A stretch of DNA of 36,710 nucleotides from Anaerolineae bacterium (GTDB lineage Bacteria; Chloroflexota; Anaerolineae; J102), in NCBI GenBank assembly GCA_011371305.1, contig DRQW01000213.1, positions 1-36,710 on the forward strand, read 5' to 3'. The notes beneath the pieces were generated by a model that was not told where the DNA came from, did not search any database, and saw nothing but the letters and a program-made list of their open reading frames with translations. The translations under genes and the position numbers were made by a program. Positions 23,650 to 32,029 of the stretch are shown piece by piece. Position 1 is the stretch's first letter. Each line of letters opens with the position of its first letter.

Positions 23650-23678
23650 ATTATCTCCACTTCGGTGTTGCTTGTCCA
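23650..23678 (-). promoter_or_regulatory. Promoter of rnd (leaderless)
   Basis: Minus strand TGGACA (23673-23678), 17-bp spacer and GATAAT (23650-23655), with the ATG only 6 nt later (A at 23643). The -35 overlaps that of the opposite promoter almost completely. Confidence 0.55.
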
Positions 23679-23700
23679 TTCTCTTGCCTGAAGGTACAAT
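23672..23700 (+). promoter_or_regulatory. Promoter of the 105-aa gene (leaderless)
   Basis: TTGTCC (23672-23677), 17-bp spacer and TACAAT (23695-23700), with the ATG starting 6 nt later at 23707. Transcription would begin at the start codon itself. Confidence 0.55.
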
Positions 23701-23706
23701 GCCTTT

Positions 23707-24024
23707 ATGGCTGAATTTCAGGGTTATAAGCTGATTATCACCTACAATTACCTGCCCGGGCGTGAAATGGCCTACCGGCGGTTCATGATCAACCAATGGC
23801 TGCCCGCGATGCAATCCTTGGGCCTGGAGCCGCTGGAGATCTTTCACACCATGTGGGGCGATTATCCTGTTCGGCAGATCTCCCTCTACGCGCCCGATCT
23901 GGCGACGCTGCGTCGGGCGCTGGGCAGTCGGGAGTGGGAGATGTGGTTGCAGCGATTGGATCATTACGTAAGTGAACTGCGCTATTGCATCCTGCCTGCC
24001 CGGCCCTGGTTTCAATTTTGCTGA
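23707..24024 (+). CDS. Small alpha/beta protein, unknown function
   Basis: A 105-aa soluble protein. The order strand (KLIITYNYLPG), helix (MAYRRFMINQWLPAMQSLG), strand (LEPLEIFHTMWGD), strand (RQISLYAP), helix (LATLRRALGSREWEMWLQRLDHYV), strand is that of a dimeric alpha/beta (ferredoxin-like) barrel, as in small EthD or YdhR-type proteins. I do not recognise a specific family or active site. Its promoter places the start of transcription at the ATG, which also explains the lack of a ribosome binding site. It shares a compact divergent control region with rnd. Confidence 0.6.
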   Translation: MAEFQGYKLIITYNYLPGREMAYRRFMINQWLPAMQSLGLEPLEIFHTMWGDYPVRQISLYAPDLATLRRALGSREWEMWLQRLDHYVSELRYCILPARPWFQFC

Positions 24025-24057
24025 TGGCCATTGCTGAAAGACCGGAATGTCAGCGGG

Positions 24058-24107
24058 CGTGAAACGTGATGCGTGATGCGTGAAACGTGAGGACTTACGC
24101 ATCACGG
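24058..24107. repeat. E-type short hairpin repeat
   Basis: Units of GTGAAACGTGATGCGTGATGCG followed by a return arm (given in parts: GTGAAACGTGAT and GCGTGATGCG). CGTGATGCGT (24072-24081) pairs perfectly with ACGCATCACG (24097-24106) over 10 bp. Related fragments lie near 28079 and 31322. Confidence 0.6.
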
Positions 24108-24138
24108 AATCGGCTTCCCGCGCCAACCTGGCCGCGAG

Positions 24139-24245
24139 GCGTTTTCATCGGTATCGCCGCGGGCTCGCCCGCCATCGGACTGCTTTGAAAACCCAACACG
24201 GATGAACACGGAAGACAGGGGTAATTGAAAAAAGGCTGTTTTCTA
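24139..24245 (-). repeat. D terminus plus truncated C-type element
   Basis: GTTTTCATCGGTATCGCCGC and GGGCTCGCCCGCC (24140-24172) are the reverse complement of the D left terminus. Directly after it comes CTGCTTTGAAAAC (24180-24192), the reverse complement of a right terminus. A shortened C core follows with AACACGGATGAACACGG and TAATTGAAAAAAGGCTGTTTTC. It fills most of the gap after the 105-aa gene. Confidence 0.65.
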
Positions 24246-24268
24246 GGGCAAGGGAGGGCTCACGAAAA

Positions 24269-24304
24269 ACGCCCCCGAAAGGCCATCACAGACTTCGGGG
24301 GCGT
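24269..24304 (-). terminator. Rho-independent terminator of the S8 protease gene
   Basis: Stem ACGCCCCCGAA/TTCGGGGGCGT (24269-24279 with 24294-24304). On the minus strand the stem is followed by a T run (TTTTTC). Confidence 0.85.
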
Positions 24305-24327
24305 GGGGTTGGGGGTATGGTGGGGGG

Positions 24328-27210
24328 TCAGGGGGTGCCGGGCACGAGCTGGAAGTCAAATTCACCCACCCGATTGGATGGATCCGAGGTGCCGTTGTTG
24401 AGATAACCGCGCAGGACGTAGAAATAGTTTTGGGTGTGATCACCCAGCGCGCCTGCATCCAGGTAAGTCATCTCGCCCGCGGTCGCGGGTTCGGTGCTGA
24501 GGAGCAAGCCTTCACCCGCGGCCGGATCGAAATATGGCGAGGTGGCCCGCCAAACCTCATAGGCACTGTTGGGGTCCACATGCTGCCAGCGTAGCAGCAC
24601 GTCACTGGCCCCGCTCTTCTCGATAGCTACTGGGTTCGGTGCGGCCGCGGGGTCACAGATGGGTGGCTGGCCGCTGAAAGGAGAGAATAGGATGGTCATG
24701 GTGTCGGTCACGGTGCCGGTGTATCGCACGCCGCTGCTTCCATCGGAATTCTCGACGCCCACGGTGGCGTCATCGGGCATGGTCAGGCTTTGGTATTGGA
24801 TGAGAATGGTGTCGTCGTTGTTGTTCAGGATGATCTCGAAGGTTTCCGGATTGCCGTTGGGCCAGTGCTGCACCTGGTGATATTCGATAACGAAACGGCC
24901 ATCCCCCAGGTCTTTGGTGTAGATGGTGCCTTGATTGTTCTCGGGGTTCAAATCCAGGCCCAGGGCGTAAATCGTGTTGTTAGGTGGGCCTTCGAAGGGT
25001 ACGATGCCATGGAGCCGATCATAGCCTTGGCCAAAGGAGATGAACCCGTTGGAGCCCACATACACGCTGCTGTAGTTGTTGCCATAGAAGGTGAAGCTGA
25101 AGGGCAATGAAACCTGGGTGTTGTCGTCATCGGCCAGGGTGAGCGCAGTGCCGTCGGTGGCATCGATCCAGCTATACTCGGCCGAGCAGGTATCGCCGCC
25201 ATCGCCCAGCAGATAATCGGGCGCGGGATCGAGGCTGAAGTTCTGGGTGGTGGGCCCGGAGACGTTGACTGTGGTGGTGGCCTTGGCGTAGCCTCGGGCG
25301 CTGACCTCGATGGTGCGGTTGCCGTGGGGCACATCATTCAGCACATAGTCCCCCGTGGCGTTGGTCGTATCGGTGATCCAGGTGGTGAAATCCTCCACCA
25401 ATTCGACGGAAGCGCCCTCGATGGCGGGCGAGGAGGCGCTGTTTTCTTCCACCACACCCGAGGCTGGGTCCGTGGGGAGGGCCGTGAGCTGGATGTCCTG
25501 GGTGGTGGTCATATCCTGGGTGACGGAAATGCTCATCGGGTTAGACGCGTTGTAGCCGAATGCCTCAGCCTGGATGTCGTAGGTGCCACTGCCGATGATG
25601 AAGGTATACGCGCCTGTCGCGTCGGTGCGCTGCGTGAAGGTGTAGCCATTGCGGGTGATAGAGACCTTCGCGTTGGGGATGGGATCGCCCGTGCTCGCGT
25701 CGGTGACCGTGCCGCTGATAGTCCCGGCGTTCATAGCCATCTCCACCGCGGCCAGCAGGTCAATGCGGCCCCAGCCGAAGGTATTGTTGGGAATTTCGGA
25801 ACCATCCACGCCCCCGCAGGTCTGGGTGCTGGTGAGTTTCACCGCGGTGGCCCGCAAGATCTCTTCGATCATGGCCACCTGGCCGGTGAGATCGGGCTCG
25901 GCCGAGATCAGCACGGCGACAGATCCTGCTACATGGGGCCCGGCCATGGATGTACCCGACATAATGGTGTAGCTGTTCCCCGGATAAGCGGAACCGATGT
26001 TCACGCCGGGCGCGCTCACCTCGGGCCCGGGCCGGCCGGTGAAGGGGTTGGGCCCGCGGCTGCTGAAGCTGGCGATACCATCGCTGGAATCGGTGGCGCC
26101 CACATTGAAAGCCCCCACATTATCCCCTGGCGATCCCAGGGTGCCGCACTCGCTCCCTTCGTTCCCCGCGGAAAAGACAGGCACGATGCCCGCCGCGCGC
26201 CAGGACTGGATGGCATCGTAGTAATACGTGCGACCCCCCGGACCACCCCAGGAGTTGTTCACCACATGAGGTCGTTTCGAGGGGTCGGGGTTGTTGCCAT
26301 TCAGATCGGTGGGTTCCAGCATCCATTCCATGGCCGCCAGCAGGGTCTCGCTATCTGGGCAGCAGCCCAGCGCGTGAATCCACTTGGCACCGGGCGCGAC
26401 ACCAATATCACCGTAGAAGGGATCGCCGGAGTCGCCGCCCGCTGCGGTGCCCGTGGTGTGCGTGCCGTGGCCATGGGTGTCGCAAGGGGCGGTCCCTCCA
26501 TTCCCGCAGAGATCCGAGGGATCATACCAGTTGTAGTTGTGATCCACGGTGGAACCGTTCCAACCGCGATATTGACCCTTCAACGCATCATGATCCCATT
26601 CCACGCCAGTATCCACCACCCCCACAACCGTGCCCTGGCCCGTAAATCCATACAGGTTCCACACCTGGTCCGCGCCGATCTTCTCAATGCCCCAGCTGAG
26701 ATCAAGCTGATTCGCGTCCATGGCGCTGATCTCTTGTGGCGGCTCCGGGGGATAGACCTTGAATTCGGGGACGATGCGATCCACGTCCGGGTGGCGGGCG
26801 ATGGCCTCCGCGGCTTGCTTATCCCCTTTCACATAGATGACATTGGTAATCCAAAAAGGCCGGAAATAGGTCACCCGGCCCGGGATCGCCCCCCGTTGGA
26901 GCTTGTCGAGCAGGTCGGCCTGGGATAGCCGCGCGGTTTCGCGCAGCCGCTCGGCCACAAACCGCCCGCGCGCGGCCCAATCCCGGATGCGTTCCGCGCC
27001 CGAAAGATCCGCTTTCGCCTTCATGACCACCACGAAGGTGATTTCCTCATCGGGCGAAGCCTGAAAACGCTGATAAAGCCCCTCTTCGATGTTGTCCGCA
27101 TAAGCCTTTTCCCCGAAGCCACGCATACCAAAGCCCAACGCCATCGTGAAAACGATCATCACAACAGCCATCATAAAAAGGAAACGAAGACCGAAACGGA
27201 ACCGCTTCAT
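24328..27210 (-). CDS. Secreted subtilisin-like (S8) serine protease, multi-domain
   Basis: A 960-aa exported protease. A basic N-terminus and hydrophobic segment (about 9-30) form a signal peptide or anchor, followed by an I9-like propeptide (about 40-152). The S8 domain has the full catalytic set: VVDTGVEW (D200), THGHGTHTTG (H248), SAGNEGS (N350) and SGTSMAGPH (S421). Two carboxypeptidase-regulatory-like repeats follow (about 497-580 and 585-665), then a beta-rich domain (about 670-845), and a C-terminal fibronectin-like domain ending GEFDFQLVPGTP. The same tail occurs in the M12-type protease at 32030. Start chosen at the second of two adjacent ATGs, 7 nt after AAGGAG; the frame is open to 27291. 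Own promoter and terminator. Divergent from lexA. Confidence 0.92.
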   Translation of the reverse strand: MKRFRFGLRFLFMMAVVMIVFTMALGFGMRGFGEKAYADNIEEGLYQRFQASPDEEITFVVVMKAKADLSGAERIRDWAARGRFVAERLRETARLSQADLLDKLQRGAIPGRVTYFRPFWITNVIYVKGDKQAAEAIARHPDVDRIVPEFKVYPPEPPQEISAMDANQLDLSWGIEKIGADQVWNLYGFTGQGTVVGVVDTGVEWDHDALKGQYRGWNGSTVDHNYNWYDPSDLCGNGGTAPCDTHGHGTHTTGTAAGGDSGDPFYGDIGVAPGAKWIHALGCCPDSETLLAAMEWMLEPTDLNGNNPDPSKRPHVVNNSWGGPGGRTYYYDAIQSWRAAGIVPVFSAGNEGSECGTLGSPGDNVGAFNVGATDSSDGIASFSSRGPNPFTGRPGPEVSAPGVNIGSAYPGNSYTIMSGTSMAGPHVAGSVAVLISAEPDLTGQVAMIEEILRATAVKLTSTQTCGGVDGSEIPNNTFGWGRIDLLAAVEMAMNAGTISGTVTDASTGDPIPNAKVSITRNGYTFTQRTDATGAYTFIIGSGTYDIQAEAFGYNASNPMSISVTQDMTTTQDIQLTALPTDPASGVVEENSASSPAIEGASVELVEDFTTWITDTTNATGDYVLNDVPHGNRTIEVSARGYAKATTTVNVSGPTTQNFSLDPAPDYLLGDGGDTCSAEYSWIDATDGTALTLADDDNTQVSLPFSFTFYGNNYSSVYVGSNGFISFGQGYDRLHGIVPFEGPPNNTIYALGLDLNPENNQGTIYTKDLGDGRFVIEYHQVQHWPNGNPETFEIILNNNDDTILIQYQSLTMPDDATVGVENSDGSSGVRYTGTVTDTMTILFSPFSGQPPICDPAAAPNPVAIEKSGASDVLLRWQHVDPNSAYEVWRATSPYFDPAAGEGLLLSTEPATAGEMTYLDAGALGDHTQNYFYVLRGYLNNGTSDPSNRVGEFDFQLVPGTP

Positions 27211-27262
27211 CATGTTACTCCTTTCGAATGGGAAACGACGAGATACCGATACCGTGCTTTCT

Positions 27263-27291
27263 ATCATAGAGGATAGTGGGAATTCAGGCAA
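27263..27291 (-). promoter_or_regulatory. Promoter of the S8 protease gene
   Basis: Minus strand TTGCCT (27286-27291), 17-bp spacer and TATGAT (27263-27268), about 53 nt before the start codon. Its -35 lies about 50 bp from that of lexA. Confidence 0.55.
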
Positions 27292-27339
27292 ACATCAGGC
27301 AAGCTGGACTCCAAAAGCCAAGAAGCCTCCATCAAACGC

Positions 27340-27368
27340 TTGACACGAACATGTGTTTTGGTTATACT
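27340..27368 (+). promoter_or_regulatory. Promoter of lexA
   Basis: Consensus TTGACA (27340-27345), 17-bp spacer and TATACT (27363-27368). Transcription should begin near 27375. Operator-like sites lie in the spacer and at the start site. Confidence 0.75.
27347..27358 (+). promoter_or_regulatory. LexA operator-like site 1
   Basis: GAAC-ATGT-GTTT, one mismatch from the GAAC-N4-GTTC box bound by LexA in Gram-positive-type systems. It lies between the -35 and -10 of the lexA promoter. Confidence 0.6.
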
Positions 27369-27375
27369 GGGGACA

Positions 27376-27387
27376 GAAAAAATGTTC
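27376..27387 (+). promoter_or_regulatory. LexA operator-like site 2
   Basis: GAAA-AAAT-GTTC, one mismatch from GAAC-N4-GTTC, at the predicted start of transcription. It sits inside a longer palindrome GACAGAA-N6-TTCTGTC (27372-27391). Its start is 29 bp from site 1. Confidence 0.6.
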
Positions 27388-27408
27388 TGTCGCTCAGGAG
27401 AGATCATC

Positions 27409-28062
27409 ATGCCCCGACGTCCATCCAAAGAACTTCGCCCTCGCCAAAAGGCGATGTTGGAATTCATCCGCAAATTTATCGAGGAACACGACTATCCACC
27501 CACCATTCGCGAGATCGGCGCAGCTGTTGGCATCTCCTCCACCTCGGTCGTCAACTACAACCTCAACCAGCTGGAGGAAAAGGGCTATATCGTCCGCAAT
27601 CGCGAGGTATCCAGGGGCTTGCGGCTGGTCAAAGCCACGCCCGGCCGCACTCAGACTGTGCCCTTCTATGGCGAGATCGCCGCGGGGGCGCCCCTGCCCG
27701 TGCCCGAGGACCCCACCAGCATTGTGGACTATGTATCGGTCCCGATGGACATGCTACCGAGCAGCGGCGATGTGTTCGCATTGCGCGTCAAGGGTCAATC
27801 CATGATCGATGCGTTGGTTGATGATGGCGATATTGTGTTAGTGCGAAGCCAGCCCACCGTTGAAACGCGCGAGATGGCCGTGGTGGAAATTCTGGAACCG
27901 CCCGAGGAAGCAGGGGCCACCCTCAAGTATTTCTATCATCACGGCGACCACATCGAACTCCGCCCGGCCAACCCCGATCCCGCATATCAGCCCCTCATCG
28001 TCGCTCCGGATCAGGTGCGGGTGCATGGGAAAGTGATCGGTGTCATCCGCCGCTACCAATAA
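27409..28062 (+). CDS. lexA: LexA repressor
   Basis: A 217-aa SOS repressor that binds operators as a dimer and cleaves itself when RecA is activated. The winged helix-turn-helix occupies about 1-70 (PPTIREIGAAVGISSTSVVNYNLNQLEEKGYI). The cleavage site is A92-G93 in GEIAAGAPLP. The peptidase S24 domain has S131 (VKGQSMIDA) and K173 (ATLKYFYHHGD) as the catalytic dyad. AGGAG lies 8 nt before ATG 27409; the frame extends to 27340, but that part covers the promoter and operators. Autoregulation is indicated by two operator-like boxes. Confidence 0.95.
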   Translation: MPRRPSKELRPRQKAMLEFIRKFIEEHDYPPTIREIGAAVGISSTSVVNYNLNQLEEKGYIVRNREVSRGLRLVKATPGRTQTVPFYGEIAAGAPLPVPEDPTSIVDYVSVPMDMLPSSGDVFALRVKGQSMIDALVDDGDIVLVRSQPTVETREMAVVEILEPPEEAGATLKYFYHHGDHIELRPANPDPAYQPLIVAPDQVRVHGKVIGVIRRYQ

Positions 28063-28076
28063 CGCCCCAGTCCCAC

Positions 28077-28115
28077 CCATCCGCATCACGCATGACGTTT
28101 CACATCCGTTGGCGC
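28077..28115. repeat. E-type repeat fragment
   Basis: CCGCATCACGCATGACGTTT followed by CACATCCGTTGGCGC resembles one arm of the E-type repeat at 24058, with a trace of the C-type word ATCCGT. No second arm is seen. Confidence 0.4.
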
Positions 28116-28135
28116 CTTGCCCAACGTGGGCTTGA

Positions 28136-29518
<1,383 letters not shown>

Positions 29519-29532
29519 GCTGACCTCCGGGC

Positions 29533-30153
29533 CTATTCTCCCTCGGTCGCGGCCAATCGGTCCAGCACGCGGCGGAAGGTGGGCCAAACCCGCGGCCAGT
29601 CGTCCGTTTCCGCGGCCAGGGTAACGACAACCAGGCGGGTTTCACCTTCATAGCGGGCGGGGAAGGCAAGGTCGATGGCCCGCACGGCCACCAGGGGCGT
29701 GGCGCCGGGGGTCTTCTCGGTAAATGCGTATTCCAGGAGCAGCGCGGGGCGGCCATCGGGCAAGACCAGGTCGCGGCGCTCCAGCTCCACATAGTCGTCC
29801 AGGTCCTTGGCTCGCATCTCGGGCCAGGATGCCTCCAGCTGGCCGGTGGGGAGGGGCAGGATGCGAACCTCTTCGCGCGCGGGAAAGGCCTCCGGGCTGG
29901 TGGGGTCCAATACCCGCAGTGCGACCTCCCGGTCGGGTTGCAGTGTCCAGGCCGGGGGATAAGGTATCCGCATCTCCTTGGCATCCAGGGCCAGATAGCG
30001 GAACTGGTGTTGCATCCAGTCCTTGAACATCCACCCCCCGAACAATAACATCCCCGCGACCAGCAAGACAAGCAGGTTGTGAAGCCGGGCTTCCCACTTG
30101 CTTGGCGGCTGATAGGCGCTGAGATCCACGAATCGGCCATCGAACGGGGTCAT
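29533..30153 (-). CDS. Membrane-anchored hypothetical protein coupled to the PrsW-like gene
   Basis: A 206-aa protein with a cytoplasmic N-terminus of about 24 residues, one membrane helix (about 25-43, LLVLLVAGMLLFGGWMF) and an extracytoplasmic alpha/beta domain (about 55-206). That domain has alternating strands such as RIPYPPAWTLQPDREVALRVLD and VELERRDLVLPDGRPALLLEYAF, ending in a helix WPTFRRVLDRLAA. I do not recognise the family with certainty; the outer domain has a PsbP/DcrB-like look (a small domain often tethered to membranes). Its ATG overlaps the PrsW-like stop by 4 nt, so the two are translationally coupled and may work together. Confidence 0.65.
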   Translation of the reverse strand: MTPFDGRFVDLSAYQPPSKWEARLHNLLVLLVAGMLLFGGWMFKDWMQHQFRYLALDAKEMRIPYPPAWTLQPDREVALRVLDPTSPEAFPAREEVRILPLPTGQLEASWPEMRAKDLDDYVELERRDLVLPDGRPALLLEYAFTEKTPGATPLVAVRAIDLAFPARYEGETRLVVVTLAAETDDWPRVWPTFRRVLDRLAATEGE

Positions 30154-31235
30154 GAGCCCTTCTCCTGTTCGGCGATGAGGGCCTCCCAGCTTCGTTTCAG
30201 GCTGGCCAGCTCATCTTCGTCGTGGGCTGGTGGTTGGGTGGGAGATGGCGGGGGTGGGGGAGGTGGTGTCTGGGAAGCAGCCAACACGCCCGCCTGGGCC
30301 ATGTCCACCACATCGGCCAGCAAGGAAGGAGGCCGTTCCCTTTCCTGCGCGATCTCGATATGCGCGGCCATGCGGATGAACGCCTGGTTGTGACGGTGAA
30401 TGCGCCAGGCCATGAGCGCGAAGTTGAGCAGGGCCAGTCCCGCCGCCGCCAGGAGCCCCGTATCGGGAGGGAGGATGAAGGCCAGGGCATTGCTGAGGTG
30501 GCCCAACGCATCGAACAGAGTATGGAGGGACACGGCTATCAGGAACATGATGGGGAGGTAATAGCCGGGAGCGCGGGCATAGCGGGCTCGGGCCAGGGCA
30601 TAGCCCAGCCAGCCGCCCAGCGTGGCATAGCTCAGCGCCCATGCCCCCGCGGCCATGCCATGGTCCGGTGTGAATTGGGACACGGGCCAGATGGCGATCA
30701 GGCTCACCATCGTGGCAACGCCCAACCCGGTTGCCACGCCAAACAACGGGCCATCGGCCAGGCGTTGGATGGTTTCGCCCGGAAAGACCCCCAGGCGCAG
30801 GATCAGGTAAATGAGCAGTGCTTCCAGCGGCGCCACGATGAGGAAATTCGCCAAGAGTTCGACCCACCAGCCCAGGACAGACCAGGTGGTGATCTGAAAC
30901 ACCCGGACCAGGAGGGGTTGGACGGTCACCACATAAAGCACGGCCGCAATCAACCACAGGAGCGTTGTAACCCGGCGCGTCCCTTCATCATTTTTGATTT
31001 GCAACAATAAGAAAAGCAGCAGCCAGAGCAGCCCCGGACCGATGGCCACCATCAGCCCGCCCCATCCTGGCTCAAACACCTCGGGCCAACGCCACCATGC
31101 CCTCGTGCCCAACACCCCCGCGGCCGCGACCAACACCACGAACAGCACGGTCGCGATCCAAAAGCTGCGGCGGTTGCGGGCGACGCGGCGTAGCGCGTCG
31201 GGCTGGATATCGAAGACAGAGATGTCGGAAGCCAC
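30150..31235 (-). CDS. PrsW-like multi-pass membrane protein with degenerate active site
   Basis: A 361-aa protein with about eight or nine membrane helices (first near 27-44) and a cytoplasmic C-terminal tail (about 265-361) that includes a run of prolines (about 324-331). It resembles PrsW glutamic intramembrane proteases, which cut anti-sigma factors. The usual EExxK motif reads APLEALLIY here (E138 kept, second Glu and Lys lost). The first of two His-containing helices has SYATLGGWLGY without His, while SLHTLFDAL (H238, D242) is retained. It is therefore probably not a conventional protease. Start GTG at 31235; the N-terminus is uncertain. Coupled to the downstream membrane protein by a 4-nt overlap. 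Confidence 0.7.
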   Translation of the reverse strand: MASDISVFDIQPDALRRVARNRRSFWIATVLFVVLVAAAGVLGTRAWWRWPEVFEPGWGGLMVAIGPGLLWLLLFLLLQIKNDEGTRRVTTLLWLIAAVLYVVTVQPLLVRVFQITTWSVLGWWVELLANFLIVAPLEALLIYLILRLGVFPGETIQRLADGPLFGVATGLGVATMVSLIAIWPVSQFTPDHGMAAGAWALSYATLGGWLGYALARARYARAPGYYLPIMFLIAVSLHTLFDALGHLSNALAFILPPDTGLLAAAGLALLNFALMAWRIHRHNQAFIRMAAHIEIAQERERPPSLLADVVDMAQAGVLAASQTPPPPPPPSPTQPPAHDEDELASLKRSWEALIAEQEKGS

Positions 31236-31317
31236 GTGATTCAGCCGTGTGTTTGAGATCAGAATTCGGATCGGGAGCAGATTGAGATGCGCTGAGCCAA
31301 CGTTGGCCGGGGTGGCG

Positions 31318-31400
31318 ACGGGCGTGAAACGTGAGGGCGTTTCGCCTTGCGTTGTACACCGTTGTTATCCGTGTCCACCTATCCGTGTTAAGCCAACGGC
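31318..31400. repeat. E-type and C-type repeat remnants
   Basis: GGGCGTGAAACGTGAGGGCG (31319-31338) matches the E-type unit. TATCCGTGTCCACC and TATCCGTGTTAAGCC (31366-31394) match C-type words. No termini are present. The rest of the gap before thioredoxin holds a 12-bp palindrome GCCAACGTTGGC (31296-31307) and the promoter region described separately. Confidence 0.45.
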
Positions 31401-31451
31401 GCGAGGTTGGCATAAAGTATAGCAACCTTTTCCAAAAGGGGCCAATCCACA

Positions 31452-31494
31452 ACATTCGCCTTGGCGAATGTAACTTTTCGGCATCCCATATAAT
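31452..31494 (+). promoter_or_regulatory. Palindromic operator and -10 element of the thioredoxin gene
   Basis: A perfect inverted repeat ACATTCGCC-TT-GGCGAATGT occupies 31452-31471, and TATAAT lies at 31489-31494, exactly 17 bp downstream. No TTGACA-like -35 is present where one is expected; the palindrome takes that place. This suggests a regulator-dependent promoter, but no regulator can be named. Confidence 0.5.
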
Positions 31495-31544
31495 CGAATA
31501 AGGACGAAAACCCATCCATTCATCCAAACCTTGGAGATCGCCCT

Positions 31545-31958
31545 ATGTCTGGTTTGTTTGATAAGCTTTTTGGTGGAAAAGACCAAAAATCCCAATCTAC
31601 GCCCGCGAGCGCACAGGCCGAGGTCAATCGGCCCAAACCGATTCATGTGACGGACGCGGATTTCGACGAAATCATCATGCAAGCGGATAAGCTGGCCATT
31701 GTGGATCTATGGGCCGAATGGTGCAATCCGTGTCATCTCATCGCACCCATCATCGAAGATCTGGCGGTGGAATATGAAGGCCGCGTCATCGTGGCCAAAC
31801 TGGATGTGGACCACAATCCCAACACGCCCGCCCGTTTCGGCATCATGGGTATCCCCACCGTGCTGTTCATCAAAAACGGTCAGGAAGTGGATCGTATCGT
31901 AGGCGCCCAGAGTTACGTGGCGTTTGCCAACAAGGTTGAGAAGTGGCTGGATGCCTGA
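31545..31958 (+). CDS. trxA: Thioredoxin
   Basis: A 137-aa thioredoxin-fold disulfide reductase. Residues about 32-137 form the fold, with the active site WAEWCNPCHLIAP (C60, C63), the KLDVDHNPNTPARFGIMGIPTVLFIKNGQEV stretch (cis-Pro in IPT) and a final helix. The canonical active site is WCGPC; Asn replaces Gly here, which can shift redox potential. An N-terminal extension of about 30 residues (MSGLFDKLFGGKDQKSQSTP...) is longer than in standard thioredoxin and lacks a signal peptide. GGAG lies 8 nt before the ATG. A terminator follows at 31979-32014. Confidence 0.93.
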   Translation: MSGLFDKLFGGKDQKSQSTPASAQAEVNRPKPIHVTDADFDEIIMQADKLAIVDLWAEWCNPCHLIAPIIEDLAVEYEGRVIVAKLDVDHNPNTPARFGIMGIPTVLFIKNGQEVDRIVGAQSYVAFANKVEKWLDA

Positions 31959-31978
31959 GGCTGGTTTTGACCGGAAGG

Positions 31979-32014
31979 AGACCCCGGCCAGCTATGGCTG
32001 ACCGGGGTCTTTTT
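31979..32014 (+). terminator. Rho-independent terminator of thioredoxin
   Basis: Stem AGACCCCGGCCAGC/GCTGACCGGGGTCT (31979-31992 with 31997-32010, one mismatch), loop TATG, then TTTTT. It separates the gene from the convergent metalloprotease gene. Confidence 0.88.
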
Positions 32015-32029
32015 GTGTCATCGGATGGA

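Noticed and set aside
22489-24126. Long N-terminal extension of RNase D to 24126
   Set aside because: It runs antisense through the 105-aa gene and E-type repeat. The exonuclease domain starts right after ATG 23643 and a promoter lies in between.
25324-26928. A 534-codon open frame on the plus strand opposite the S8 protease gene
   Set aside because: The minus strand encodes an intact catalytic triad. The antisense frame is rich in Gly, His and Arg with no recognisable domain, as expected from high-GC codon use.
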